NCBI GenBank assembly: GCA_932294295.1
Contig: OW028585.1
Span: 2,328,001-2,392,000, forward strand
Reading direction: 5' to 3'
Length of the DNA: 64,000 nucleotides
Source of the DNA: Alitta virens
Taxonomy: Eukaryota; Annelida; Polychaeta; Phyllodocida; Nereididae
In this document: in pieces, positions 23,823-34,178 of the stretch
Position numbering within the stretch: position 1 is the first letter of the stretch
Layout of the letters: each line of letters starts with the position of its first letter
Position numbers and translations under genes: made by a program
The notes under the pieces: model-generated
What the model was told of the DNA's origin: nothing
The model's input: only the letters and a program-made list of their open reading frames with translations
The model's database searches: none

Positions 23823-25066
23823 TGTAAAGTGCAGCCCCTGGCAACCACTTATTATATGTCAGTTAGAATTATGTGACAGGTGCATTATAGTACACTCCTC
23901 ATTACACTTGCCCTAGGCAAAGGATATATGTCAGTTAGAGTAATATGACAGGTGCATTGATTGTATGCTCCTCATTACACTTGCCCTAGGCAAAGGATAT
24001 ATATCAGTTAGAGTTATATGACATTGCTCTTCATTACACCGGCCCTATGCAGGCCTCTGCTCATGTGTGACTTAAATGCAGTTGTTATGTGTTCTCATCA
24101 TTTCCATGTGCTAGTCACTGCTCTGCTCACATGTGCCAGTGTCTTCTTATTATTCATGTTTAGCCTGCTGCAAGGAATGTTGATTATGATATTAACATTG
24201 ATTATTTTATTAGTATTGATTACATTATCAATTGATTGACTGTATCATTAATTGATTGATTTAGTCATTAATTGATTGATTGCTTATATCCAATTGTCAA
24301 TTGATAGATTGTATTATTCATTTTGTTCTTCATATTGATTTATTGTCAGTATTATGTGAGTGCATTGCCCTGTTAAGATGCCTCACTGTTGAGTCCTAAA
24401 TTGTGGGAGGAGCTAATTAACTTTCCCTCCAAAATTTCCCTCCAAAACTGCTGACCAAGCCAAAGTTGACACTCAGTACAATAGCCCATTGTGACTTGAG
24501 CTATAAATAGCCTCAGCACAATGCAGAGCACTGCAGGGGGTCCACTTTTGCTCCATTGTCTTAGCTTCACTAATCCCTGCCAGATCTCAGCCAAAGATGC
24601 TGGTAGCAACCCTGTTTGGGGGAGGTATCACCCCACACAATGTGAATGATAATTGAGCAAATGGTCAGCAGCAGTGGAGTTTACTGTGTTGTGATTGGTT
24701 GATAATTCCCTCTCAGCCCTGCTGGGGGGAAACTGCATGAATTGTACCTTTAATACATATACCCTGTGCACAATAAAAATATCAGGTTTTCATCTTGCCA
24801 GCTGAGGAAGCAAAACCACTCTTGTGTTATTACTTGTACACTTTGGACTCTGCATGTATTGTGCTTACTGCACTTTGGACTCTACCCACTTTGGAACTGG
24901 AAGAACTTGGAACTGGAAGAACTTGACTTGCTTCAAGCTGAGATGAGACTCAGTTGAAAGTCTGCACTTTCAAGTCACTCTGACTTTATGCTGCTTGCTT
25001 GGAATTAAGCAGCTTGGACTTGGAAATGTCATTATATTGGAGTCTTTAATGACATGGACTTTTACA
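23823..25066 (+). repeat. LTR 1 of the tandem retroelement
   Basis: A 1,244-bp LTR. TATAAAT at 24502-24508 is a likely promoter and AATAAA at 24772-24777 a likely polyadenylation signal, in the expected U3-R order. The first part (23830-24020) has two to three copies of a unit containing ATATGTCAGTTAGAGTTATATGACA, and 24180-24320 is rich in TTGAT repeats. Confidence 0.93.
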
Positions 25067-25090
25067 TTGGTGACCCTGACGTGATCATGG
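25067..25090 (+). promoter_or_regulatory. Primer binding site
   Basis: TTGGTGACCCTGACGTGATC begins right after the LTR end. The TGGTGACCC start is the form expected for pairing with a tRNA 3' end in many Ty3-like elements. Repeated at 27948. Confidence 0.75.
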
Positions 25091-25273
25091 ACCAGGACAG
25101 ACAACACACTTATGCCACAGGAAGGAGAGAAAGACAAGCCCTTCACTGCTAAGTGATGTCAACACTTGCAACTGCAAGTATAGCCAAGCACATATTGACA
25201 TGTGCTTGAGGCTCAGATGAGCTAGTGAGGCATTTATGCTCTAGATCACCCTAAAAGGTGTGCAGCCACCAGG

Positions 25274-25615
25274 ATGGACCACCAGTCTCCTGGTGACCCT
25301 CCTGACCCCAGGATCTCTGCAGTGACCAGAGCTGCACCTCCCAGAAAGAAGGACTTCAAGCATCTGCACAGGACAGCCACACGACGCCCGCACGCACCGG
25401 ATCTGACAGCCAGCACGAAGCGCCACCGCCACTTCCTGCCAAGATCCGCGAAGCGCCCCATGGACCTGCAGGCACCAACTCCAGAGCAGCAGGAGAGGGC
25501 CAGAATCTCAGCCATCAATGCTGCAGCAGCCTTCTTGAGACCAACATCCGCTGGGACTGACTCACGATCAGCCACTCCAGGAATGGACTGTCTCATGGAA
25601 ACTGCAAATGACTAA
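25274..25615 (+). CDS. Short ORF of unknown function in the internal region (copy 1)
   Basis: 113 codons, rich in Pro, Arg and Ala, GC-rich compared with its surroundings. It shows no zinc knuckle, protease or other domain I recognise. It could be a remnant of a gag start, since it sits where gag would begin, about 200 bp after the primer binding site, or it could be chance. It is unchanged in copy 2. Doubtful as a gene. Confidence 0.25.
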   Translation: MDHQSPGDPPDPRISAVTRAAPPRKKDFKHLHRTATRRPHAPDLTASTKRHRHFLPRSAKRPMDLQAPTPEQQERARISAINAAAAFLRPTSAGTDSRSATPGMDCLMETAND

Positions 25616-26105
25616 CTCACTGAATTGACAATTTCACGAAATCGACTGTCTCACGGAATTTACTGTCCCCTGGAATTGACTGTCGACCGAGACTGACTGT
25701 CCCACGGAATGGACCAAACCACGGAATGGATCATCTCACAGAATTTCCTGTTTACTGGAATTCACTGTCCACTGGAATTCACTGTCCACTGGAATTCACT
25801 GTCTACTAGAATTCACTGGCTGATGAAATTCACTATTTGCTGGAATTCACTTACCACTGGAATTCACTGTCTACTAGAATTCACTGGCTGATGGAATTCA
25901 CTACACGGAATTCACTGTCCACTGGAATTCACTATCTACTGGAATTCACTGACCACTGGAATTCGCTGACTCCTGGAACTCACTGTATGGTAGAGTTCAC
26001 TGACGCCTGGAATTCGCTGCATAATAGAATTCACTAAACTCCTGGAGTTCACCGCTGACTCGAATTCACTGGCCAAAGGAATTCAGTGTCTCCTGGAACT
26101 GACTA
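25615..26105 (+). repeat. 17-bp minisatellite inside the retroelement (copy 1)
   Basis: About 25-29 variants of GGAATTCACTGTCCACT, sharpest at 25750-25960 and more diverged at both ends. The 17-bp period rotates through all three frames, giving a false 17-residue peptide repeat (such as WNSLSTRIHWL). Many units carry an EcoRI-type GAATTC. Confidence 0.9.
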
Positions 26106-26464
26106 GCCTTGGGCATTGCCGCTTGGGCAGCCTAGCAAGGATATGGGAAATAGTCTCAAGGCACGACGGCGACAGCATGCTGAGCTGAGCCCAGACTACA
26201 ACCAAGTTAACTGACACTGGCATGTCATGCACCCACGCATGCATCGCACTGCTGGATCCCTTGGATCTTACCTCAAGAGGGAGACATGGTCAGGATGACA
26301 AGTAGTCATGAGATCCCCACAAACATAGAACTGTACTTAGCTTAGATGAAATGAGAAATACCCTTTGTTTCCTCAGGCTTATCACCATTTGTTTTAGCCT
26401 TGTAGCATTGTTGTAGCCATTTTTTCTTTTACTCACTGTGCTTCATATATTGATGTCACTGAGA

Positions 26465-26625
26465 ATTGCTTAGCATGTTAGAATTATCTAACATTTCAGA
26501 ATTGTTTAGCATGTCAGAATTATCTAGCATGTCAGAATTGTTTAAACATGTCAGAATTACTTAGCATGTCAAAATTGTCTAGCATGTCAGGACTGTTTAG
26601 CATGTCAGAATTGTTTATATTGCCA
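26465..26625 (+). repeat. 18-bp minisatellite inside the retroelement (copy 1)
   Basis: About eight or nine variants of TAGCATGTCAGAATTGTT, ending shortly before the polypurine tract. Confidence 0.88.
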
Positions 26626-26687
26626 GGCTGATAACTTCTTGATCATCCCCAAGCACGCTCCTTGCTGATTGCCATCAATGAGCTAGA

Positions 26688-26703
26688 ATAAGGGGGGGAG
26701 TGA
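26688..26703 (+). promoter_or_regulatory. Polypurine tract
   Basis: AATAAGGGGGGGAGTGA directly before LTR2, in the position where plus-strand DNA synthesis is primed in LTR elements. Repeated at 29569-29584. Confidence 0.7.
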
Positions 26704-27947
26704 TGTAAAGTGCAGCCCCTGGCAACCACTTATTATATGTCAGTTAGAATTATGTGACAGGTGCATTATAGTACACTCCTCATTACACTTGCCCTAGGCA
26801 AAGGATATATGTCAGTTAGAGTAATATGACAGGTGCATTGATTGTATGCTCCTCATTACACTTGCCCTAGGCAAAGGATATATATCAGTTAGAGTTATAT
26901 GACATTGCTCTTCATTACACCGGCCCTATGCAGGCCTCTGCTCATGTGTGACTTAAATGCAGTTGTTATGTGTTCTCATCATTTCCATGTGCTAGTCACT
27001 GCTCTGCTCACATGTGCCAGTGTCTTCTTATTATTCATGTTTAGCCTGCTGCAAGGAATGTTGATTATGATATTAACATTGATTATTTTATTAGTATTGA
27101 TTACATTATCAATTGATTGACTGTATCATTAATTGATTGATTTAGTCATTAATTGATTGATTGCTTATATCCAATTGTCAATTGATAGATTGTATTATTC
27201 ATTTTGTTCTTCATATTGATTTATTGTCAGTATTATGTGAGTGCATTGCCCTGTTAAGATGCCTCACTGTTGAGTCCTAAATTGTGGGAGGAGCTAATTA
27301 ACTTTCCCTCCAAAATTTCCCTCCAAAACTGCTGACCAAACCAAAGTTGACACTCAGTACAATAGCCCATTGTGACTTGAGCTATAAATAGCCTCAGCAC
27401 AATGCAGAGCACTGCAGGGGGTCCACTTTTGCTCCATTGTCTTAGCTTCACTAATCCCTGCCAGATCTCAGCCAAAGATGCTGGTAGCAACCCTGTTTGG
27501 GGGAGGTATCACCCCACACAATGTGAATGATAATTGAGCAAATGGTCAGCAGCAGTGGAGTTTACTGTGTTGTGATTGGTTGATAATTCCCTCTCAGCCC
27601 TGCTGGGGGGAAACTGCATGAATTGTACCTTTAATACATATACCCTGTGCACAATAAAAATATCAGGTTTTCATCTTGCCAGCTGAGGAAGCAAAACCAC
27701 TCTTGTGTTATTACTTGTACACTTTGGACTCTGCATGTATTGTGCTTACTGCACTTTGGACTCTACCCACTTTGGAACTGGAAGAACTTGGAACTGGAAG
27801 AACTTGACTTGCTTCAAGCTGAGATGAGACTCAGTTGAAAGTCTGCACTTTCAAGTCACTCTGACTTTATGCTGCTTGCTTGGAATTAAGCAGCTTGGAC
27901 TTGGAAATGTCATTATATTGGAGTCTTTAATGACATGGACTTTTACA
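26704..27947 (+). repeat. LTR 2 of the tandem retroelement
   Basis: 1,244 bp, differing from LTR1 at only a few bases (for example a G-to-A change near 27340). It is shared between the two internal regions. TATAAAT and AATAAA are conserved. Confidence 0.93.
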
Positions 27948-29584
27948 TTGGTGACCCTGACGTGATCATGGACCAGGACAGACAACACACTTATGCCACA
28001 GGAAGGAGAGAAAGACAAGCCCTTCACTGCTAAGTGATGTCAACACTTGCAACTGCAAGTATAGCCAAGCACATATTGACATGTGCTTGAGGCTCAGATG
28101 AGCTAGTGAGGCATTTATGCTCTAGATCACCCTAAAAGGTGTGCAGCCACCAGGATGGACCACCAGTCTCCTGGTGACCCTCCTGACCCCAGGATCTCTG
28201 CAGTGACCAGAGCTGCACCTCCCAGAAAGAAGGACTTCAAGCATCTGCACAGGACAGCCACACGACGCCCGCACGCACCGGATCTGACAGCCAGCACGAA
28301 GCGCCACCGCCACTTCCTGCCAAGATCCGCGAAGCGCCCCATGGACCTGCAGGCACCAACTCCAGAGCAGCAGGAGAGGGCCAGAATCTCAGCCATCAAT
28401 GCTGCAGCAGCCTTCTTGAGACCAACATCCGCTGGGACTGACTCACGATCAGCCACTCCAGGAATGGACTGTCTCATGGAAACTGCAAATGACTAACTCA
28501 CTGAATTGACAATTTCACGAAATCGACTGTCTCACGGAATTTACTGTCCCCTGGAATTGACTGTCGACCGAGACTGACTGTCCCACGGAATGGACCACAC
28601 CACGGAATGGATCATCTCACAGAATTTCCTGTTTACTGGAATTCACTGTCCACTGGAATTCACTGTCCACTGGAATTCACTGTCTACTAGAATTCACTGG
28701 CTGATGAAATTCACTATTTGCTGGAATTCACTTACCACTGGAATTCACTGTCTACTAGTATTCACTGGCTGATGGAATTCACTACACGGAATTCACTGTC
28801 CACTGGAATTCACTATCTACTGGAATTCACTGACCACTGGAATTCGCTGACTCCTGGAACTCACTGTATGGTAGAGTTCACTGATGCCTGGAATTCGCTG
28901 CATAATAGAATTCACTAAACTCCTGGAGTTCACCGCTGACTCGAATTCACTGGCCAAAGGAATTCAGTGTCTCCTGGAACTGACTAGCCTTGGGCATTGC
29001 CGCTTGGGCAGCCTAGCAAGGATATGGGAAATAGTCTCAAGGCACGACGGCGACAGCATGCTGAGCTGAGCCCAGACTACAACCAAGTTAACTGACACTG
29101 GCATGTCATGCACCCACGCATGCATCGCACTGCTGGATCCCTTGGATCTTACCTCAAGAGGGAGACATGGTCAGGATGACAAGTAGTCATGAGATCCCCA
29201 CAAACATAGAACTGTACTTAGCTTAGATGAAATGAGAAATACCCTTTGTTTCCTCAGGCTTATCACCATTTGTTTTAGCCTTGTAGCATTGTTGTAGCCA
29301 TTTTTTCTTTTACTCACTGTGCTTCATATATTGATGTCACTGAGAATTGCTTAGCATGTTAGAATTATCTAACATTTCAGAATTGTTTAGCATGTCAGAA
29401 TTATCTAGCATGTCAGAATTGTTTAAACATGTCAGAATTACTTAGCATGTCAAAATTGTCTAGCATGTCAGGACTGTTTAGCATGTCAGAATTGTTTATA
29501 TTGCCAGGCTGATAACTTCTTGATCATCCCCAAGCACGCTCCTTGCTGATTGCCATCAATGAGCTAGAATAAGGGGGGGAGTGA
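27948..29584 (+). repeat. Internal region 2 of the tandem retroelement
   Basis: A 1,637-bp copy of 25067-26703 with scattered single-base differences. It contains the primer binding site (27948), the 113-codon ORF (28155-28496), the 17-bp array (about 28496-28986), the 18-bp array (about 29346-29506) and the polypurine tract. It encodes no retroelement enzyme. Confidence 0.92.
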
Positions 29585-30828
29585 TGTAAAGTGCAGCCCC
29601 TGGCAACCACTTATTATATGTCAGTTAGAATTATGTGACAGGTGCATTATAGTACACTCCTCATTACACTTGCCCTAGGCAAAGGATATATGTCAGTTAG
29701 AGTAATATGACAGGTGCATTGATTGTATGCTCCTCATTACACTTGCCCTAGGCAAAGGATATATATCAGTTAGAGTTATATGACATTGCTCTTCATTACA
29801 CCGGCCCTATGCAGGCCTCTGCTCATGTGTGACTTAAATGCAGTTGTTATGTGTTCTCATCATTTCCATGTGCTAGTCACTGCTCTGCTCACATGTGCCA
29901 GTGTCTTCTTATTATTCATGTTTAGCCTGCTGCAAGGAATGTTGATTATGATATTAACATTGATTATTTTATTAGTATTGATTACATTATCAATTGATTG
30001 ACTGTATCATTAATTGATTGATTTAGTCATTAATTGATTGATTGCTTATATCCAATTGTCAATTGATAGATTGTATTATTCATTTTGTTCTTCATATTGA
30101 TTCATTGTCAGTATTATGTGAGTGCATTGCCCTGTTAAGATGCCTCACTGTTGAGTCCTAAATTGTGGGAGGAGCTAATTAACTTTCCCTCCAAAATTTC
30201 CCTCCAAAACTGCTGACCAAGCCAAAGTTGACACTCAGTACAATAGCCCATTGTGACTTGAGCTATAAATAGCCTCAGCACAATGCAGAGCACTGCAGGG
30301 GGTCCACTTTTGCTCCATTGTCTTAGCTTCACTAATCCCTGCCAGATCTCAGCCAAAGATGCTGGTAGCAACCCTGTTTGGGGGAGGTATCACCCCACAC
30401 AATGTGAATGATAATTGAGCAAATGGTCAGCAGCAGTGGAGTTTACTGTGTTGTGATTGGTTGATAATTCCCTCTCAGCCCTGCTGGGGGGAAACTGCAT
30501 GAATTGTACCTTTAATACATATACCCTGTGCACAATAAAAATATCAGGTTTTCATCTTGCCAGCTGAGGAAGCAAAACCACTCTTGTGTTATTACTTGTA
30601 CACTTTGGACTCGGCATGTATTGTGCTTACTGCACTTTGGACTCTACCCACTTTGGAACTGGAAGAACTTGGAACTGGAAGAACTTGACTTGCTTCAAGC
30701 TGAGATGAGACTCAATTGAAAGTCTGCACTTTCAAGTCACTCTGACTTTATGCTGCTTGCTTGGAATTAAGCAGCTTGGACTTGGAAATGTCATTATATT
30801 GGAGTCTTTAATGACATGGACTTTTACA
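29585..30828 (+). repeat. LTR 3 of the tandem retroelement
   Basis: 1,244 bp ending in CTTTTACA, followed by the ATCT target duplication and then GPCR coding sequence. It carries a few private substitutions. Confidence 0.93.
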
Positions 30829-33202
30829 ATCTGTTAAAAGTTTATACCATGCAGGACCAGAGTAATTAGCAGAGCAAATGAGGGACACATATCTATTGCC
30901 TGATTCTTTGTGTAAAGAAGTATTACAATTACAGCCAGTTACATTTGACAGATATTCATTCTTGATAAACTGTGTTATATTATGTGCAGTAGCTGCATCA
31001 TCATTTACGTTGATTAAGAAGTTTAAATATCCATATTCAGATCCAAAAGTATTCTTTCTGTTAAGTGGAATACAGTGAACTTCATACTGAATGGAAGAGT
31101 GCGGGCAATGAAATCCAGAGCAGACAAGCTTATTTCCAATAGTTGTAGCACAAACTGAATATCACAGCATATACACGGATCTAGGATTACCGTCTAAATC
31201 CATCAGCACTCTGAAATTCACATTATGTGAGACTGTGGAGTGGTTTGAACGTTGTGTTGTCAAACAATGACGCTCCCCACTGCTTACAGAACAAGCTGCA
31301 CAAAGGTCATTTTTGTAAACTTTGTCATCAACCGTAATGAGTGATGAATATCGTCTACACAAAGCATCTGGCAGAGCACAAGTGTAATTATATGTTGAGA
31401 CGTGGAAATGTGAATTTGGTGCGCACTTTAGCTGTGTCATCATCATTTCATTTTCCTCCGCATGCATACTGGGATACATGATTAATGTTTTCGTACAATA
31501 CTGCAACATATATAGCATAAATTCCATATTGTTGTTCCTGCGTAGGATATCAGAAAAATACACCAACTGTTCTTTTGTGCAACTATACTGAAAACTAATT
31601 GGTTTAAGGTAAGATGGGTTTATGTCATTGCACAATGCACAATACTTATTGAAAAATATGAGATATTTTTCATTCTCTTTGTAGAGAACATGCTGTGGAA
31701 TACGGCTTGTGTGGTTTTCACAAAGTGATTTTTCAGTTTCAAGATGCAAATGTGAGGAACATTTAGTAATAACCCTTCCATAATAGCATGGAGCAAGTCT
31801 TACACATTTTTCATTGTTTCCCATGTTTTGAATGGAACTTGTTGTTTCTAGAGCATGAGTAATTATCAAATCAGCAAGTTTCCATGGCTTTTTTATATTG
31901 GCGATCTGCATGAACAAGGATATATTGACATTATCCCTAATGTACTGAAGACAATATAAAGAAAAGTCAAAGCAACAGTCTCCCATATCAGCACATAAAA
32001 CATCGCAAGAACACTGAAGTAAAATGTCTGGGTGATAGAAAGCAATGCTTAACCCGCAACGTCCTTTACAAGACATTTCCTTACAATATGACCATTTAAG
32101 TTTATATTTTGTTGATTCCATTGATACCAGCTGGGAAGTGGGTTTGACAATCCATTTGTCCTGATGTTGACAAAGGTTAGCAGAACCTGTTATAAAAATA
32201 GCAGTGTAACAGCATTAGAACATATCAAATGCTTGATTTTATCTTGATAAAGACAGCGGTTACTTTCATGACTATACAATTTTACCCTTGACAGACCAAT
32301 CAAGAATGTTTTTCAATTCCCATGGGAGTATTCAGCTTTGATGGGGCGAGCCAGTGTAACTCCTCCATGCTTTGGAAACGATCGAATCTGCTACTTCATG
32401 ATCAAGAGGTAATTAATTAATTAATTGTCTTTACTACTAAAATATAGTATCCATGTTTCCTGCAGTTTGATTATTCACTTGTAAACAATGAAAAGTTAAC
32501 TGGACAAGAACCGGTGATTTTGTCTAATTGTAAAAGTGCTGAATCAGATTCTAAATCTGAACTTGACATATCTCTATTACATCAGTATCAATTATGCATA
32601 TATCTCAAAAAATTTAAATTACAGTATTCCCCATTGCTCAGCAGTTGCTGCAAGTTACTAATTAATATAATGATATCATGTTAATTCAAACTAGTGCAAA
32701 ACGCATACAATACATTATTTAACCAACCCAAAAATGGAAGTTTCTGCTGAACTCCTAATGTATTCTGACTGACCTTTGATCAACAGACTTGGATTACGGT
32801 CAAACATCCAGACTGACAGAAATGGATTCATAAGTAATATAGCGGATAAGTTCACTTAATTACTCAGTCAGAGTCAGAAAATTGTTTATTTAACAAACCG
32901 AAAGAAAAAGATATTACATAAAAAGGATTAGAAAAAGTAATTACAATTGGGGGGACATCCCAAAGACATTTTTGTCACTATAGGGATGCTACCTTCAAAC
33001 AGTGAGAAGACCTCACTATTGTGCTTGGCAGAGGAAGCTAATTTCAATCTTAAATGGGCTGTTTTCTATGACAATACAAATGATGGGGAATAGCTTTTTT
33101 GTTTTTTCATTGTTTATTAATTCACTTACCTGTGTGTGAATGTTCAAATATATGGAGCAGAAATAAAATTTTGACCAAAGTGGTTCGATGAAAGAACAAC
33201 AT
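30829..33202 (-). pseudogene. SMB-GPCR copy B, 5' part
   Basis: On the minus strand, a likely exon 1 (33202-33130) has ATG, a hydrophobic signal-peptide-like stretch (VKILFLLHIF) and a consensus donor (CAG|GTAAGTG). The intron runs 33129-32187, and exon 2 starts at 32186. Exon 2 encodes a somatomedin-B domain with all eight expected cysteines (C-x3-C ... CSCDVLC ... GDCC ... C), then a long Cys-rich extracellular region. A TGA at 31164-31162 replaces a serine codon of the other copy. Where the copy at 58161 has a stop, this copy reads Ser (TCA). The exon is then broken at 30829 by the LTR array. With the TM1-TM2 deletion in 22799-23818, this is a pseudogene. Confidence 0.9.
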
Positions 33203-33419
33203 AGTTTAAGTTGTAGTTGTTTTGGACTCTCCTCACATTACTTACTGAAAAATAATCAAATGACTGCCATTATTTTCAATAACTTAAACAGCAGTAATAA
33301 TGAAAGAAAAAAAAAGTAATTTGTCGCTACAAATGTTAAATACCCGTCAGAACAATAATTATGGCATTCTGACCTAAGAAAAACTACTGCCTTTCTATAT
33401 TTACATAGTAACTGACTCT

Positions 33420-33548
33420 TGTGATGTAAAGTATTTTTTTTTTTTAGCCATCGTTTGCTCTTAGTGAGCATGAGTAATCTATGATATTTGTAATGTTATG
33501 TACTAAGAGCAAACGATGGCTAAAAAAAAGAAACAACTTTACATCACA
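33420..33548. repeat. Hairpin at the inner junction of the 11-kb inverted duplication
   Basis: 33420-33465 and 33502-33548 are inverted copies (AGCCATCGTTTGCTCTTAGT pairs perfectly, TGTGATGTAAAGT pairs with ACTTTACATCACA, with T-rich and A-rich tracts between), enclosing a 36-nt loop. The right arm of the duplication starts immediately after. It may be a small foldback element or a scar of fold-back replication. Confidence 0.85.
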
Positions 33549-34178
33549 ATGGCGGCTGCTCAGCATTATTTCTGGTTATCAACCTTCACTTGGTTGAGCT
33601 GCATAGCTCATAGAATGTACAAGACTTTCACAAACAATGGGCTTGCTCAACTGAACAAGACTTTATTTCCATATGTGTTATGTGCATGGTCAAGTCCCTT
33701 GTGCATTGTTTTGCCTTGCATATGTCTTGATTTGACCGGCACAGGCTGGTTTCAGTATGGTGATACTGACCAATGCTGGATATCTAACGTTCATCCGAAC
33801 AGTGTCTTATATGCTTTTGGTTGCCCTATGCTTTGTTTTATCACTGTAAACACAGCGCTCTTGATTTCGTGTATTTTATCTCTCCGCGCTAACTTTCAAA
33901 CAATTAATCTAGTTCGTGAAGTAAGCAGAAAACAGACACTCCGCATTTACCTGGGATTGTTCACGCTGATGGGTACTACCTGGTTGATAGGATTTCTTCC
34001 TAGTTTGACTGGCATTGACATCTTCTGGTACCCTTTTGTCATCCTGAATGCATTTCAGGGAGTTTTTGTTTTCTGTGTTTTTGGCTTGCCTAATATTATA
34101 TGCCATTTTAGGTCACACGAAAGGACAGGATCAAGGGAGATGAACACGAGTCGTAGTGTTCCAGCAATATCACAGTGA
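33549..34178 (+). pseudogene. SMB-GPCR C-terminal fragment (right arm), TM3-TM7
   Basis: Plus-strand frame encoding TM3 (AAAQHYFWLSTFTWLSC) through TM7 and the cytoplasmic tail. It retains the extracellular-loop-2 cysteine (QCWIS). The upstream codons come from the hairpin (an open frame reaches back to 33516 through Lys-rich hairpin sequence), so the frame has no ectodomain, TM1 or TM2. It is an inverted duplicate of the 3' part of 22799-23818 and not expected to make a receptor. Confidence 0.9.

Larger units (their letters stand above)
23823..30828 (+). mobile_element. Non-autonomous Ty3-like LTR retroelement, tandem LTR-int-LTR-int-LTR
   Basis: Three identical-length 1,244-bp LTRs (starts 23823, 26704, 29585) separate two 1,637-bp internal regions, giving a strict 2,881-bp period. 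LTRs run TGTAAAGTGC...CTTTTACA. A primer-binding-site-like TTGGTGACCCTGACGTGATC follows the first two LTRs and a purine tract precedes LTR2 and LTR3. The whole structure is flanked by ATCT (23819-23822 and 30829-30832), a 4-bp target duplication. The uninterrupted sequence at 58090 has one ATCT. No gag, protease, RT or integrase is encoded, so mobility must have come from another element. The tandem form is probably from homologous exchange between LTRs. Confidence 0.93.

Noticed and set aside
22799..23848. 349-codon open frame as an intact gene
   Set aside because: The start codon lies in the LTR, and about 240 bp encoding TM1-TM2 is deleted compared with the copy at 56820.
24018..24239. 73-codon hydrophobic ORF, three copies at 2,881-bp spacing
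   Set aside because: It lies wholly inside the LTR U3, and its hydrophobicity comes from TTGAT-type AT-rich repeats.
25709..26037. Peptide-repeat proteins (WNSLST..IHWL type) at 25709-26037 and 28590-28918
   Set aside because: They are translations of a 17-bp minisatellite; the repeat appears in all three frames.
33516..34178. 220-codon open frame as a stand-alone receptor gene
   Set aside because: Its first codons come from the hairpin arm and it lacks the ectodomain, TM1 and TM2. It is the truncated end of an inverted duplicate.
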